This document shows, in pieces, positions 34,970 through 46,353 of a stretch of DNA of 64,000 nucleotides. Made by a program: the position numbers and the translations under genes. The stretch is from Cupriavidus pauculus (GTDB lineage: Bacteria > Pseudomonadota > Gammaproteobacteria > Burkholderiales > Burkholderiaceae). The DNA lies in assembly GCF_002858765.1 (NCBI RefSeq), contig NZ_PJRP01000002.1, positions 168,588-232,587 of the forward strand. The letters are read 5' to 3'. The notes below the pieces were generated by a model. The model had not been told where the DNA came from and did not search any database. It worked only from the letters and a program-made list of their open reading frames with translations. Positions within the stretch are counted from its first letter, which is position 1; each line of letters starts with the position of its first letter.

Positions 34970-35603
34970 CGGGCGCGTCGGTGAGTCGGTAGCCGCGAGC
35001 GGCCTTGCTGAGATCCATGGGGGCCAGCGGTGCCACGTGGCCCAGACGCTGGCCGAAGGCGCGCAGCGCGGCTTCGGCGCGCGCTTCGTCCTTGTCAGAC
35101 TGCGCGCCTTTGCCCGGCAGCCATTCGAGTTCCAGTTCCTGGATGGGCTCGGTCCGTGCGGTGCCGGGGGCGCTGATTGTCCCGGTATCGATGGCGGCCT
35201 CGATCCGCTCGCCGTCCTGCTCGACGATCCACGTGCGGCGCACGAAATCGGTACGGAAGACCGGCGCCAGCCGGTCGGCCAGCGGGGCCACCACGGCGCG
35301 CGCCTGGGCGTCGAAGCGGTCCAGCTCGATGGCTTCGCCGCCAATTTCGGTTTCCCACTCGTGGCGCGCGGCCAGGCCGCCGCCGCTCTTGCCCGCGGTC
35401 TTCAGCGTCTGCAGCCACTGGCTGTCTTTCCGGCGCAGCCGCAGCGCTGCCCGCGCATGGGCCAGGTCGCGCGCGGGCGTGTCCAGATAGACGTTCAGCA
35501 TCGTGACTTCGCCACGCGCTTCGCCATGGGCGTCGAGCCACGCCGCCACGGCCGCCAGCGCGGCGTCGGGCAGGGCCAGCTTCAGTTCGATCTCTTTTGC
35601 CAT
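34959..35603 (-). CDS. CYTH-domain triphosphatase (inorganic triphosphatase YgiF/ThTPase-like)
   Basis: A 214-residue protein of the CYTH superfamily, beginning with the diagnostic EIELKLALP (ExExK) motif. Acidic and basic strands of the triphosphate tunnel follow: LNVYLDTPARDL, LRLRRKD, TLKTAG, WETEI and ELELEW. Related enzymes hydrolyse inorganic tripolyphosphate or thiamine triphosphate. It lacks the C-terminal CHAD domain seen in E. coli YgiF. It lies between trpC (45-base gap) and ung (overlap), an odd place for a polyphosphate enzyme. Confidence 0.88.
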   Translation of the reverse strand: MAKEIELKLALPDAALAAVAAWLDAHGEARGEVTMLNVYLDTPARDLAHARAALRLRRKDSQWLQTLKTAGKSGGGLAARHEWETEIGGEAIELDRFDAQARAVVAPLADRLAPVFRTDFVRRTWIVEQDGERIEAAIDTGTISAPGTARTEPIQELELEWLPGKGAQSDKDEARAEAALRAFGQRLGHVAPLAPMDLSKAARGYRLTDAPDAS

Positions 35604-35648
35604 TGCCGTTGCTGTGGTCAGTCGTTGTTCAGTCGGACGGTCGTCGGT

Positions 35649-36452
35649 TCAGCCGAACATCCGCGCCAGTTCCACACCCGGTTCGGGTGCGCGCATGAAC
35701 GCTTCGCCCACCAGGAAGGCATTGACGTTGGCATCGCGCATGCGCTTGACGTCGGTCGGGCCAAGGATGCCCGATTCGGTCACCACCAGGCGGTTATCCG
35801 GCATGTGCGCCAGCAGGCCCAGCGTGTTGTCGAGCGACACCTCGAACGTGCGCAGGTTGCGGTTGTTCACGCCCACCAGCGGTGTCTGGAGCTTCAGCGC
35901 GGCATCCAGTTCGTCGTCGCCATGCACTTCCACCAGCACGTCCATACCCAGCTCCAGCGCACAGGATTCGAGCTCGGCCATCAGGCCGTGGTCCAGCGCG
36001 GCCACGATCAGCAGGATGCAGTCGGCGCCCCAGGTGCGCGCTTCGTAGACCTGATACAGGTCCATCATGAAGTCCTTGCGCAGGGCCGGCAGATCGCAGG
36101 CGGCGCGGGCGCGCTTCAGGTAGTCGGCGTGGCCCTGGAAGAAGTTCACGTCGGTCAGTACAGACAGGCAGGCCGCGCCGTGCGTGGCGTAGCTCTCGGC
36201 GATGGCTTCGGGCACGAAGTTCTCGCGCAGCACGCCCTTGGAGGGCGACGCCTTTTTGACCTCGGCGATCACCCCGGCGTGGCCGGAGGCAATCTTCTCG
36301 CGCAGTGCGCGCTCGAAGCCGCGCGGCGCCAGGCCGGGCTCGCCGCGCAGGCTCTCGGCCTCGGCACGCAGGCTCGGCAGGTCGCGCTTCTTGCGCGCCG
36401 CGTTCACTTCGTCAGCCTTGACGGCCAGGATCTTTTCGAGAATGTCGGACAT
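35649..36452 (-). CDS. trpC: Indole-3-glycerol-phosphate synthase
   Basis: A 267-residue TIM-barrel enzyme of tryptophan synthesis, closing the indole ring from CdRP. Conserved parts are [19 protein letters not shown] (catalytic lysine and phosphate contact), [26 protein letters not shown] and VTESGI. It is monofunctional (not fused to trpF). It follows trpD after six bases, the end of the leftward trpE-trpG-trpD-trpC operon. Confidence 0.97.
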   Translation of the reverse strand: MSDILEKILAVKADEVNAARKKRDLPSLRAEAESLRGEPGLAPRGFERALREKIASGHAGVIAEVKKASPSKGVLRENFVPEAIAESYATHGAACLSVLTDVNFFQGHADYLKRARAACDLPALRKDFMMDLYQVYEARTWGADCILLIVAALDHGLMAELESCALELGMDVLVEVHGDDELDAALKLQTPLVGVNNRNLRTFEVSLDNTLGLLAHMPDNRLVVTESGILGPTDVKRMRDANVNAFLVGEAFMRAPEPGVELARMFG

Positions 36453-36458
36453 GGCGAT

Positions 36459-37487
36459 TTACTTAAATTGCTGCGTGGCGCGCACGAACTGGTCGAGCTT
36501 CTCGCGCGCGGCACCGCTGGCGATGGCTTCGCGCGCGCGCTGGATACCGTCTTCGATCGAACTGGCCACATTGGCCGCATAGAGCGCGGTGCCGGCGTTC
36601 AGCGAGACGATTTCTCGCGGCGTGCCGGCTACGTTGCCCAGCGCCTCAAGCAGCATTTCCTTTGATTCGGCCGCATCGGCCACCTTGAGGCCCCGATTCG
36701 AGATCATCGACAGGCCAAAGTCCTCGGGATGGATCTCGTACTCGCGCACCTCGCCATCCTTCAGTTCACCCACCAGCGTGGCGGCGCCCAGCGATACCTC
36801 GTCCATGCCGTCCTTGCCGTAGACCACGATCGCGTGCCGCGCGCCCAGGCGCTGCATCACGCGCACCTGGATACCCACCAGATCAGGGTGGAACACACCC
36901 ATCAGGATGTTCGGCGCGTCGGCCGGGTTGGTCAGCGGGCCCAGGATGTTGAAGATCGTGCGCACGCCCATTTCCTTGCGGATCGGTGCCACGTTCTTCA
37001 TGGCTGGATGGTGCGTGGGCGCGAACATGAAGCCGATGCCGGTCTGCTCGATACACTGGCCCACCTGCTCGGGCGTTAGCATGATGTTCACGCCCAGCGC
37101 CTCCAGCACGTCGGCGCTGCCGGATTTGGACGAAACGCCGCGGTTGCCGTGCTTGGCGATCTTCGCGCCGGCGGCGGCGGCCACGAACATCGACGCCGTG
37201 GAGATATTGAACGTATGCGAGCCGTCGCCGCCGGTGCCGACGATGTCGACGAAGTTCTGGCGGTCCTTCACATCCACGTGGTTGGCAAACTCGCGCATCA
37301 CCTGGGCGGCGGCCGAGATCTCGCCGATGGTTTCCTTCTTCACGCGCAGGCCGGTCAGGATGGCGGCGGCCATCACGGGGCTGATCTGGCCCTGCATGAT
37401 CTGCCGCATCAGGTGCAGCATCTCGTCATGAAATATCTCGCGGTGTTCGATGCAGCGCGTCAGCGCTTCCTGCGGCGTGATGGACAT
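36459..37487 (-). CDS. trpD: Anthranilate phosphoribosyltransferase
   Basis: A 342-residue enzyme transferring phosphoribose from PRPP to anthranilate. The PRPP loop is [18 protein letters not shown], followed by [21 protein letters not shown], and [14 protein letters not shown] is also characteristic. The start at 37487 ([11 protein letters not shown]) gives the family length; a longer frame upstream is not supported. It is separate from trpG, as in other Burkholderiales. It is preceded by trpG with a 65-base gap. Confidence 0.97.
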   Translation of the reverse strand: MSITPQEALTRCIEHREIFHDEMLHLMRQIMQGQISPVMAAAILTGLRVKKETIGEISAAAQVMREFANHVDVKDRQNFVDIVGTGGDGSHTFNISTASMFVAAAAGAKIAKHGNRGVSSKSGSADVLEALGVNIMLTPEQVGQCIEQTGIGFMFAPTHHPAMKNVAPIRKEMGVRTIFNILGPLTNPADAPNILMGVFHPDLVGIQVRVMQRLGARHAIVVYGKDGMDEVSLGAATLVGELKDGEVREYEIHPEDFGLSMISNRGLKVADAAESKEMLLEALGNVAGTPREIVSLNAGTALYAANVASSIEDGIQRAREAIASGAAREKLDQFVRATQQFK

Positions 37488-37552
37488 GGCGGATTGTTCG
37501 ATGTTGTGGGCGGCTGGATGGTCGGCGGAGTAGGCGGAAAAATCGGTGCGCC

Positions 37553-38122
<570 letters not shown>

Positions 38123-38140
38123 GTCATCTCTCCCGGGGGC

Positions 38141-39664
38141 TCAGAGGTCGGTGTCCAGGCCGTCCTGGACCTGTTCGGCGGCACGGATCACGGCGCGCGC
38201 CTTCGCCTCGGTTTCCCTCCATTCGGCCTCGGGGTCCGAGTCCGCCACGATGCCGGCCGCGGCCTGCACGTAGAGATTGCCGTCCTTGATCACGCCGGTG
38301 CGGATGGCGATGGCCAGGTCCATTTCGCCGCCGAACGACAGGTAGCCCACGGCGCCGCCGTAGATACCGCGCTTGCGCGGTTCCAGTTCGTCGATGATCT
38401 CCATCGCGCGCACCTTGGGCGCGCCGGACAGCGTGCCGGCCGGGAAGGTGGCGCGCAGCACGTCGAGATTGCTCATGCCCTCGCGCAGCGTGCCTTCCAC
38501 CGAGCTGACGATGTGCTGCACGTGCGAGTACTTCTCGATCACCATCTTGTCGGTGACCTTGACTGAGCCGGTCTCGGCAATGCGGCCGATGTCGTTGCGC
38601 GCCAGGTCGATCAGCATCACGTGCTCGGCGATTTCCTTGGGGTCGTTGAGCAGTTCGGTGGCCAGCTGGGCGTCGCGGTCGGGCGTGCTGCCGCGCGGGC
38701 GCGTCCCGGCCAGCGGACGGATCGTGACGATGTGCGCGGTCTCGGTGTCACCGTTCTGCGGCGTGCCGACCTTGCGCGTTTCCTGACGCACCAGGATCTC
38801 GGGCGACGCACCCACCACTTGGAAATCGCCGAAGTTGTAGAAGTACATGTACGGCGACGGATTCAGCGAGCGCAGCGCACGGTACAGCGACAGCGGCGAG
38901 TCGCGGTACGGCTTCATCAGGCGCTGGCCCACCTGCACCTGCATCATGTCGCCGGCCATGATGTATTCCTTGGCCTTGTGGACAGCCGTCAGGTAGTCGG
39001 CCTTGGCGAATTCACGATAGACCTCGGTCTGCACCGACGGGCTGGTCACCGGCACGTCAACCGGCTGGCGCAGCTTCATGCGCAGTTCGCGCAGGCGCTG
39101 GCGGGCGCGGGAATAGGCTTCGGGCGTGGTCGGGTCGGCGTAGACAATCAGGTAGAGCTTGCCGGACAGGTTGTCGATCACGGCCAGTTCTTCGCACAGC
39201 AGCAACTGGATATCGGGCAGGCCCAGGTCGTCGGGCATCTGCTTGTCGGCCAGCTTCTTTTCGATATAGCGCACGGCGTCGTAGCCGAAGTACCCGGCCA
39301 GGCCGCCGCAGAAGCGCGGCAGGCCCGGGCGCAGCGCCACCTTGAAGCGGCTCTCGAACGTGGCGATGAAGTCCAGCGGGTTGCCCTCGTGCGTTTCCAC
39401 TACCTTGCCGTCGGTCACCACCTCGGCGCGCTGGCCGTAGGCGCGGATCAGCGTGCGGGCGTGCAGGCCGATGAACGAGTAGCGGCCGAAGCGCTCGCCG
39501 CCCACCACCGATTCCAGCAGGAAGGTGTTCACGCCGCGCGTCTGTGACTGCGCCAGCTTCAGGTATAGCGACAGCGGCGTTTCCAGGTCAGCCAGCGCCT
39601 CGGCAATGATCGGGATGCGGTTGTAGCCCTGGTCGGCCAGCGATTTGAATTCCAGTTCGGTCAT
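38141..39664 (-). CDS. trpE: Anthranilate synthase component I
   Basis: A 507-residue chorismate-using enzyme producing anthranilate. The feedback-inhibition element LLES is present in [21 protein letters not shown] near residue 45. Chorismate-site motifs include [40 protein letters not shown] and [12 protein letters not shown]. It is the first gene of the trp operon. The 466 bases upstream hold no obvious Trp-rich leader peptide. Confidence 0.97.
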   Translation of the reverse strand: MTELEFKSLADQGYNRIPIIAEALADLETPLSLYLKLAQSQTRGVNTFLLESVVGGERFGRYSFIGLHARTLIRAYGQRAEVVTDGKVVETHEGNPLDFIATFESRFKVALRPGLPRFCGGLAGYFGYDAVRYIEKKLADKQMPDDLGLPDIQLLLCEELAVIDNLSGKLYLIVYADPTTPEAYSRARQRLRELRMKLRQPVDVPVTSPSVQTEVYREFAKADYLTAVHKAKEYIMAGDMMQVQVGQRLMKPYRDSPLSLYRALRSLNPSPYMYFYNFGDFQVVGASPEILVRQETRKVGTPQNGDTETAHIVTIRPLAGTRPRGSTPDRDAQLATELLNDPKEIAEHVMLIDLARNDIGRIAETGSVKVTDKMVIEKYSHVQHIVSSVEGTLREGMSNLDVLRATFPAGTLSGAPKVRAMEIIDELEPRKRGIYGGAVGYLSFGGEMDLAIAIRTGVIKDGNLYVQAAAGIVADSDPEAEWRETEAKARAVIRAAEQVQDGLDTDL

Positions 39665-40130
39665 GTCGATCCTCTACTTGCGGCGCCGGCCAGTTTGGTC
39701 GGGTCAGGCGACGCCGTGATGTCGTCAGCGGGATGGGAGGGCGACAAGCTGCATCAACCCGCCTCCCCCGGGGGGGGCGGACCGTGGCGCACACGTGAAT
39801 CGATGAGGCAGCACACGGCCAGGGGCGGCGCGTGGCGCGTTCTCGAGGCTAACCGTAGCACAGGCGCAAGCAGGAGCAACCGGAACTACGGCGCTGGCGG
39901 AAGGATCTGCCGGGGAGGCCGGTCGTCAGGATATTGGGACCGGTCCGGCGGAGCCTGGGTGGGAGGAAATCCGCAGACTGCGGACGTCCGGGCGACCCAA
40001 GCCCGTCAGGAAACTCGCGAACGCACTTTACGCCTGTTCAGAGGCGCGCCAGCGACGCCAGGGCCAAGCCTGCCGATCACTGCCAGAAAAGATGCGTTTG
40101 CGGTTGAGGAACATTGATGGTGTTCAGGGA
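39665..40130. other. Gene-free stretch upstream of trpE
   Basis: No convincing gene. The rightward 140-codon frame here has no ribosome site, low-complexity composition and no family resemblance. It holds a C/G homopolymer-rich tract near 39766-39780, a 13-bp palindrome CCGCAG-A-CTGCGG at 39971-39983, and a CCGGTC/GACCGG inverted pair at 39919-39924 and 39938-39943. The trp promoter presumably lies here. I see no tandem Trp codons or classical attenuator. Confidence 0.4.
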
Positions 40131-40877
40131 TTAACCGTGATGGTTTGTCCGGGTGTGTGCAGCAAGGATCGCTGCCGCGCGGACAATGTCGGGAACTATA
40201 CCATCGGCGTCAACGCCTTGTACAGGGTTCCCATGGTTGTAGCCATAGGGCATCAGCAGCACACCCATGCCCGCCGCGCGGGCCGCCCGGGCGTCGTTTT
40301 CGGAGTCGCCAATGGCCAGGACGGCGGCCGGATCCAGGTGGAACGCATCGGCCACCTTGAGCAGCGGATAGGGGTCTGGCTTGCGCAGCGCAAAGGCATC
40401 GCCGCCGTAGACCAGCTCGAAATACTGGGCCAGGCCCGTCTTGGCCAGCAGCGGCTCCGTGAAATTCCACGGCTTGTTGGTCACGCAGGCCATGCGCAGG
40501 CCAAGCGCCTTCAACGCCGCCAGGCCCTCGCGGACATTGGGGTAGACATTGGAGAACTGGCCGTTGATCCGCACGTACTCGCGGTCATAGAGCGCGTAGG
40601 CGTCGGCAAACAGGCCATTGGCGTGCAGCGGGCTGAAGCGGGCGTCCAGCACGCGGCGGATCAGGTTCTCCGACCCCTTGCCGACGAAGCTGACGATCTC
40701 CTGGGCGGACATCGGCTCCACTGGCCCCAGGTGCGGATGTTGGTGCACCAGCGCCAGCAGCATCGCGTTGACCGACGCATGGAAGTCGCCGGCGGTATCG
40801 ACCATGGTGCCGTCCAGGTCGACGATCACCGCCTGGATGCCGCGCCAGTCGGTGCGGCGCAGGATTTCGCTCGTCAT
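40131..40877 (-). CDS. gph: Phosphoglycolate phosphatase
   Basis: A 248-residue HAD-superfamily phosphatase. Motif I is VIVDLDGTMVDTAGDF (nucleophile Asp), the lysine of motif III is in FALRKPDPYPLLKVA, and motif IV is LAIGDSENDARAARAAG. It removes phosphate from 2-phosphoglycolate formed by DNA repair or by Rubisco. It follows rpe by 14 bases, and the rpe-gph pair lies upstream of trpEGDC on the same strand, as in relatives. Confidence 0.95.
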   Translation of the reverse strand: MTSEILRRTDWRGIQAVIVDLDGTMVDTAGDFHASVNAMLLALVHQHPHLGPVEPMSAQEIVSFVGKGSENLIRRVLDARFSPLHANGLFADAYALYDREYVRINGQFSNVYPNVREGLAALKALGLRMACVTNKPWNFTEPLLAKTGLAQYFELVYGGDAFALRKPDPYPLLKVADAFHLDPAAVLAIGDSENDARAARAAGMGVLLMPYGYNHGNPVQGVDADGIVPDIVRAAAILAAHTRTNHHG

Positions 40878-40891
40878 CGTCCGGGCCCGCC

Positions 40892-41593
40892 TTACTTGCC
40901 GACCTTGGCGAGCACGTCGCGGAACGTGCCGAGAATGCCCTTGTAGCCGCCGTCGGCGTCAGGCTTGCCGAACACGGCCGAGCCGGCCACGAAGGTGTCG
41001 GCGCCCGCGGCGGCGATCTCGGCGATGTTGTCCGGCTTCACGCCGCCGTCCACTTCCAGCAGGATCTGGCGACCGGTGCGGGCCGTGTAGGCGTCGATCC
41101 GGGCACGCACGGCGCGCAGCTTGTTCAGGGTCTCAGGGATGAACGACTGGCCGCCGAAGCCCGGGTTCACGCTCATCAGCAGGATCACGTCCAGGCGATC
41201 CATCACGTGGTCCAGGTGGTGCAGCGGCGTGGCCGGGTTGAACACCAGGCCGGCCTGGCAGCCGTTGTCGCGGATCAGGGCCAGCGAGCGGTCGATGTGA
41301 TCGCTGGCTTCCGGGTGAAACGTGATGATATTGGCGCCGGCCTTGGCAAAGTCGGGAATGATGCGGTCTACGGGGCGCACCATCAGGTGGACGTCGATCG
41401 GGGCGGTCACGTGCGGGCGGATGGCCTCGCAGACCAGCGGGCCCACGGTCAGGTTGGGCACGTAGTGGTTGTCCATCACGTCAAAGTGGATCCAGTCGGC
41501 ACCGGCCTCGGTGACGCGGCGCACTTCCTCGCCCAGGCGGGCAAAGTCGGCGGACAAGATGGACGGGGCGATGCGGTAGGTAGGCTGGCTCAT
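40892..41593 (-). CDS. rpe: Ribulose-phosphate 3-epimerase
   Basis: A 233-residue TIM-barrel epimerase interconverting ribulose-5-P and xylulose-5-P. Motifs: [15 protein letters not shown] at the start, [19 protein letters not shown] with metal-binding His and Asp, [12 protein letters not shown], and [10 protein letters not shown]. Start 41593 fits the family length; the much longer frame upstream would run through the divergent apaG gene. First gene of the rpe-gph unit. Confidence 0.97.
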   Translation of the reverse strand: MSQPTYRIAPSILSADFARLGEEVRRVTEAGADWIHFDVMDNHYVPNLTVGPLVCEAIRPHVTAPIDVHLMVRPVDRIIPDFAKAGANIITFHPEASDHIDRSLALIRDNGCQAGLVFNPATPLHHLDHVMDRLDVILLMSVNPGFGGQSFIPETLNKLRAVRARIDAYTARTGRQILLEVDGGVKPDNIAEIAAAGADTFVAGSAVFGKPDADGGYKGILGTFRDVLAKVGK

Positions 41594-41797
41594 GGCTGTT
41601 CGGACGCTGGATTGAGGCTCTGAAGGCGGCGGATGGGGGGGGATCCGCGAGAATGGCGCGTATTTTACGCCGGTTGGGCCCGATCCTGCCCGGTAGAGCG
41701 TGCTTGCCCCTGCCAAGCCCTTGCCGCACAATGCGACACACCCGGCCGCGCCCCCAGGCGGGACGCCGGCCAGCCGACCATCCTCATCCGTCGAACA

Positions 41798-42172
41798 ATG
41801 AGCGAGTACGCTTTTTCCGTGGCCGTGCGCACCCAGTACATGGCCGACCAATCGGACCCGGACCGCGGACGCTACGCGTTCGCCTACACCATCACCATCC
41901 ACAACATCGGCGAAGTGGCCGCGCAGCTGATCTCGCGGCACTGGATCATCACCGACAGCGACAACGCCACGCAGGAAGTGGCGGGGCTGGGCGTGGTGGG
42001 CCACCAGCCGCTGCTCAAGCCGGGCGAGCACTTCGAGTATTCGAGCTGGGCCACGATCTCGACCCCGGTGGGATCGATGAAGGGCGATTATTTCTGCGTG
42101 GCCGAGGACGGCCACCGCTTCGAGGTGCCGATTCCCGAATTCGCGCTGGTGCTGCCGCGCATGCTCCACTGA
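41798..42172 (+). CDS. apaG: ApaG protein (Co2+/Mg2+ efflux-associated)
   Basis: A 124-residue single-domain protein with a fibronectin-III-like fold. Typical stretches are [28 protein letters not shown] and [22 protein letters not shown]. The E. coli homologue affects cobalt resistance and lies beside apaH; here it is divergent from rpe. The start ATG at 41798 gives the conserved length. Confidence 0.95.
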   Translation: MSEYAFSVAVRTQYMADQSDPDRGRYAFAYTITIHNIGEVAAQLISRHWIITDSDNATQEVAGLGVVGHQPLLKPGEHFEYSSWATISTPVGSMKGDYFCVAEDGHRFEVPIPEFALVLPRMLH

Positions 42173-42218
42173 GCGGCCAGCGGGCACGGCACGGCAGAGC
42201 GCGGGCGCCTCGGGGAAT

Positions 42219-42416
42219 CTAGGCGTCTGGCGCCTTGTCCGTCTCCTGCGGAGACTGGCCGGCCCGCGACGGGTGATCCTGCGGCGCACGGGTGGGACGC
42301 GGATGCTTTTTCGCGGTGCCCATCGTCCAAACCACGATGAAAATCAGCAGCAGCAACGCCAGGCCGGCTTCGGCTGCCAGCAGCAGGGTGGGATGGTTTT
42401 CAAAGAACTGGCTCAT
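42219..42416 (-). CDS. Small single-span membrane protein
   Basis: A 65-residue protein starting [18 protein letters not shown] with one transmembrane helix (about residues 10-32, including [15 protein letters not shown]), then a basic, Pro-rich tail of about 30 residues. The start at 42416 is preferred to the in-frame TTG/ATG options upstream. It is divergent from mltA and convergent with apaG. Conserved position in relatives would support it. No function is known. Confidence 0.65.
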   Translation of the reverse strand: MSQFFENHPTLLLAAEAGLALLLLIFIVVWTMGTAKKHPRPTRAPQDHPSRAGQSPQETDKAPDA

Positions 42417-42480
42417 CGCGTTGGGGCAGTCTATGACAGTCGTCGGATCGGGTTGAGATTGTAGGCAAAGAACGAACAAG

Positions 42481-43608
42481 ATGGCATATCAGTATTCCCC
42501 GCGCGCCCCGCGTGCGCCTTCCCGAGGCTGGCTGTCGCTGGCCGCGTCCGCCCTTGGCGCCGCGCTCCTGGCCGGCTGCATGAGCGGCGGCCCGATCCGC
42601 GTGCAGCCGGGCGGCACGGCCGGCACCCCGGCACCGTCGACGTCGCCGAACGCCGGCAAGCTGCAGCCGGCCACCTGGGCCGAAATCGGCGGCTGGAGCC
42701 AGGACGACGTGCGCGCTGCCTGGCCAGCCCTGCAGGCCAGCTGCCAGGCGCTGAAGAAGAAGCCCGAATGGAGCCGCGTCTGCGCCACCGGCTTGATGGT
42801 GGATGCCGGCAACCTGACGGCCATGCGCGCCTACTTTGAAGCCAACTTCCAGCCATTCCGCGTGGTCAACGTCGATGGCACCGATAGTGGCCTGATTACC
42901 GGTTACTACGAGCCCGTCCTGCATGGCTCGCGCACGCGCCAGGGCCAGTACCAGGTGCCGCTGTACCGCCGCCCCGCGCAACTGCGCGGCGCGCTGCCTG
43001 CACGCGCCGACCTGCTGCAGATGCCGGCGATGCGCGGCAACGAACTGGTCTACGTGGACGACGCCGTCGAAGCGGCCTTCCTGCAGATCCAGGGCTCTGG
43101 CCGTATCCGCCTGCAGGACGGCACGGTGATGCGCGTCGGGTTTGGCGGCACGAACGACCAGCCGTTCCGGTCCTTCGGCAAATGGCTGCTCGACCGTGGC
43201 GAGATCACGCCCGCGCAGGCGACGATGCAGGGCATCAAGGCTTGGGCGCGCAACAACCCGGCGCGCGTCGACGAAATGCTCAACGTGAATCCGCGCTTCG
43301 TGTTCTTCCGCGAACTGCCGCCGAACAACGATGGCCCGGTGGGCGCGCTCGGTGTGCCGCTCACCGCGGAACGTTCGATCGCCGTGGACCCGGCCACGAT
43401 CCCGCTGGGCGTGCCGGTCTTCCTGTCGACCACCCGCCCGCTGTCCACAGAGCCGATCCAGCGCCTGATGTTCGCCCAGGACACCGGTTCCGCCATCAAG
43501 GGCGGCGTGCGCGCCGACTTCTTCTGGGGCGCCGGCGACGCCGCCGGTGAAACTGCCGGCCGCATGAAGCAGGGCGGCCGCATGTGGGTGCTGATGCCAC
43601 GTAGTTGA
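42481..43608 (+). CDS. mltA: Membrane-bound lytic murein transglycosylase A
   Basis: A 375-residue outer-membrane lipoprotein that cleaves peptidoglycan to 1,6-anhydromuropeptides. The lipobox is LLAGC with Cys33. GYYEPVLHGSRTR and the QIQGSGRIRLQDG region belong to the MltA domain, and the C-terminal 3D domain holds SIAVDPATIPLG, AQDTGSAIKGGVRADFFWG with the catalytic aspartate. A mosaic palindrome follows directly, then the nir cluster begins. Confidence 0.95.
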   Translation: MAYQYSPRAPRAPSRGWLSLAASALGAALLAGCMSGGPIRVQPGGTAGTPAPSTSPNAGKLQPATWAEIGGWSQDDVRAAWPALQASCQALKKKPEWSRVCATGLMVDAGNLTAMRAYFEANFQPFRVVNVDGTDSGLITGYYEPVLHGSRTRQGQYQVPLYRRPAQLRGALPARADLLQMPAMRGNELVYVDDAVEAAFLQIQGSGRIRLQDGTVMRVGFGGTNDQPFRSFGKWLLDRGEITPAQATMQGIKAWARNNPARVDEMLNVNPRFVFFRELPPNNDGPVGALGVPLTAERSIAVDPATIPLGVPVFLSTTRPLSTEPIQRLMFAQDTGSAIKGGVRADFFWGAGDAAGETAGRMKQGGRMWVLMPRS

Positions 43609-43620
43609 TGGGTTCAGATG

Positions 43621-43659
43621 GTTGTCTCCCCTCTCCCAGCGCGCGAGAGGGGAGACAAC
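43621..43659. repeat. Mosaic palindrome, copy 5 (mltA/nirS junction)
   Basis: GTTGTCTCCCCTCTC and GAGAGGGGAGACAAC are perfect 15-bp inverted arms around a nine-base loop CCAGCGCGC. It starts 12 bases after the mltA stop and belongs to the CCCTCTCC/GGAGAGGG family. Confidence 0.85.
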
Positions 43660-43818
43660 CGGCAGATGCATTGCCCGACGTACTTCAGATGTCCTCTTCG
43701 CGCCCAGGGTCTTTACCCTGCCAGCGTGTCCGTTTCGCGTTTCCCCAACACCTCCCTCCGCATTCCGTCACGCTGTGACGCATCCCTCGGGCCGAGTTCC
43801 GTGTGAACTGTCATCGGC

Positions 43819-43832
43819 TTGACTGCCATCAA
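43819..43832. promoter_or_regulatory. FNR/Dnr-type box upstream of nirS
   Basis: TTGAC-TGCC-ATCAA matches nine of the ten defined bases of the FNR/Dnr consensus TTGAT-N4-ATCAA. It lies 87 bases before the nirS ATG. This predicts activation under low oxygen and/or nitric oxide by an FNR, Dnr or Nnr-type regulator not encoded in the window. Confidence 0.75.
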
Positions 43833-43859
43833 TCCTTGGTCATCGCATTTTCACGATGA

Positions 43860-45569
<1,710 letters not shown>

Positions 45570-45637
45570 CGTCCGGGCAGCCGGCGCCTGGTGGCGCTGG
45601 CTGCTTGTCCAGTTTTCGACCTATCAGGAGAACGTAC

Positions 45638-45943
45638 ATGCATCCCGCAAAAGTGATCGGCGCCGCCTTGCTGGCAGCCGCGCTGCCGATGGCCGCCCAT
45701 GCCAACGCCGAACTGGCCAAGAGCAAGAACTGCATGGCCTGCCACAGCGTCGACAAGAAGCTGGTCGGCCCGGCGTTCAAGGACGTGGCCGCCAAGTACA
45801 AGAGCGACAAGGACGCGGCGGCGAAGCTGTCGCAAAGCATTCTGAAAGGCAGCACCGGCAAGTGGGGCCCAATCCCGATGCCGGCCAACGCGGTCAGCGA
45901 TACCGACGCGAGCGCGCTGGCCAAGTGGGTACTGACCCTTTGA
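45638..45943 (+). CDS. nirM: Periplasmic cytochrome c551-type protein
   Basis: A 101-residue monoheme cytochrome c. The signal peptide ends AHANA (about residue 23), the heme site is CMACH at residues 32-36, and the methionine ligand is in WGPIPMPANAVSD. A CAGGAG site precedes the ATG. By size and place directly after nirS it is the likely electron donor to nitrite reductase, like NirM of Pseudomonas. Confidence 0.93.
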   Translation: MHPAKVIGAALLAAALPMAAHANAELAKSKNCMACHSVDKKLVGPAFKDVAAKYKSDKDAAAKLSQSILKGSTGKWGPIPMPANAVSDTDASALAKWVLTL

Positions 45944-45984
45944 CCTTCTGATCCCGACCCGCTGATCCCTTGACCCGCCGACCC

Positions 45985-46353
45985 ATGGCCCGATCCATCG
46001 CATGGCACCTGGTGGTGCTCGGCATGTTGGCCACGCCGGCCGCGCTGGTGTATGCGGAACCGTCCGCGGCACGCCAGGCGCAACTGGCGCGCTGGCTGCG
46101 CGACGACTGCGGTGCCTGCCACGGCATGACGCTGCAGGGAGGGCTGGGTTCGCCGCTGACGGCCGAGGCACTGGCCGGCAAGCCACGTGACGGCCTGGTA
46201 GCCACCGTGCTGCAGGGCCGGCCCGGCACCGCCATGCCGCCGTGGCAACCGTTCATGACGCAGGAAGAAGCCCAATGGCTGATCGACAGACTCCAGGCGG
46301 GCAAACCGCCGCCCGTCCTCCCCACATCGTCCGCCGGAGCATTGCACGACTGA
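45985..46353 (+). CDS. nirC: Cytochrome c NirC
   Basis: A 122-residue monoheme cytochrome c with an export signal (VLGMLATPAALVYA) and heme site CGACH at residues 42-46. A methionine ligand is likely in PGTAMPPWQPF. NirC is thought to donate electrons during heme d1 maturation or to NirS. The ATG at 45985 is preferred to a TTG five codons earlier. Its 3' end overlaps the start of nirF by 79 bases in another frame. Confidence 0.88.
   Translation: MARSIAWHLVVLGMLATPAALVYAEPSAARQAQLARWLRDDCGACHGMTLQGGLGSPLTAEALAGKPRDGLVATVLQGRPGTAMPPWQPFMTQEEAQWLIDRLQAGKPPPVLPTSSAGALHD

Noticed and set aside
39665..39800. Classical trp attenuator with Trp-rich leader peptide
   Set aside because: No short ORF with tandem Trp codons and no terminator/antiterminator pair could be found on the leftward strand.
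39695..40117. 140-codon rightward frame in the gap upstream of trpE
   Set aside because: No ribosome site and Gly/Arg-rich sequence unlike a folded protein.
43621..43659. Palindrome after mltA as an intrinsic terminator
   Set aside because: The stem is perfect but there is no T-run on either side and it belongs to the interspersed repeat family; some effect on transcription is still possible.
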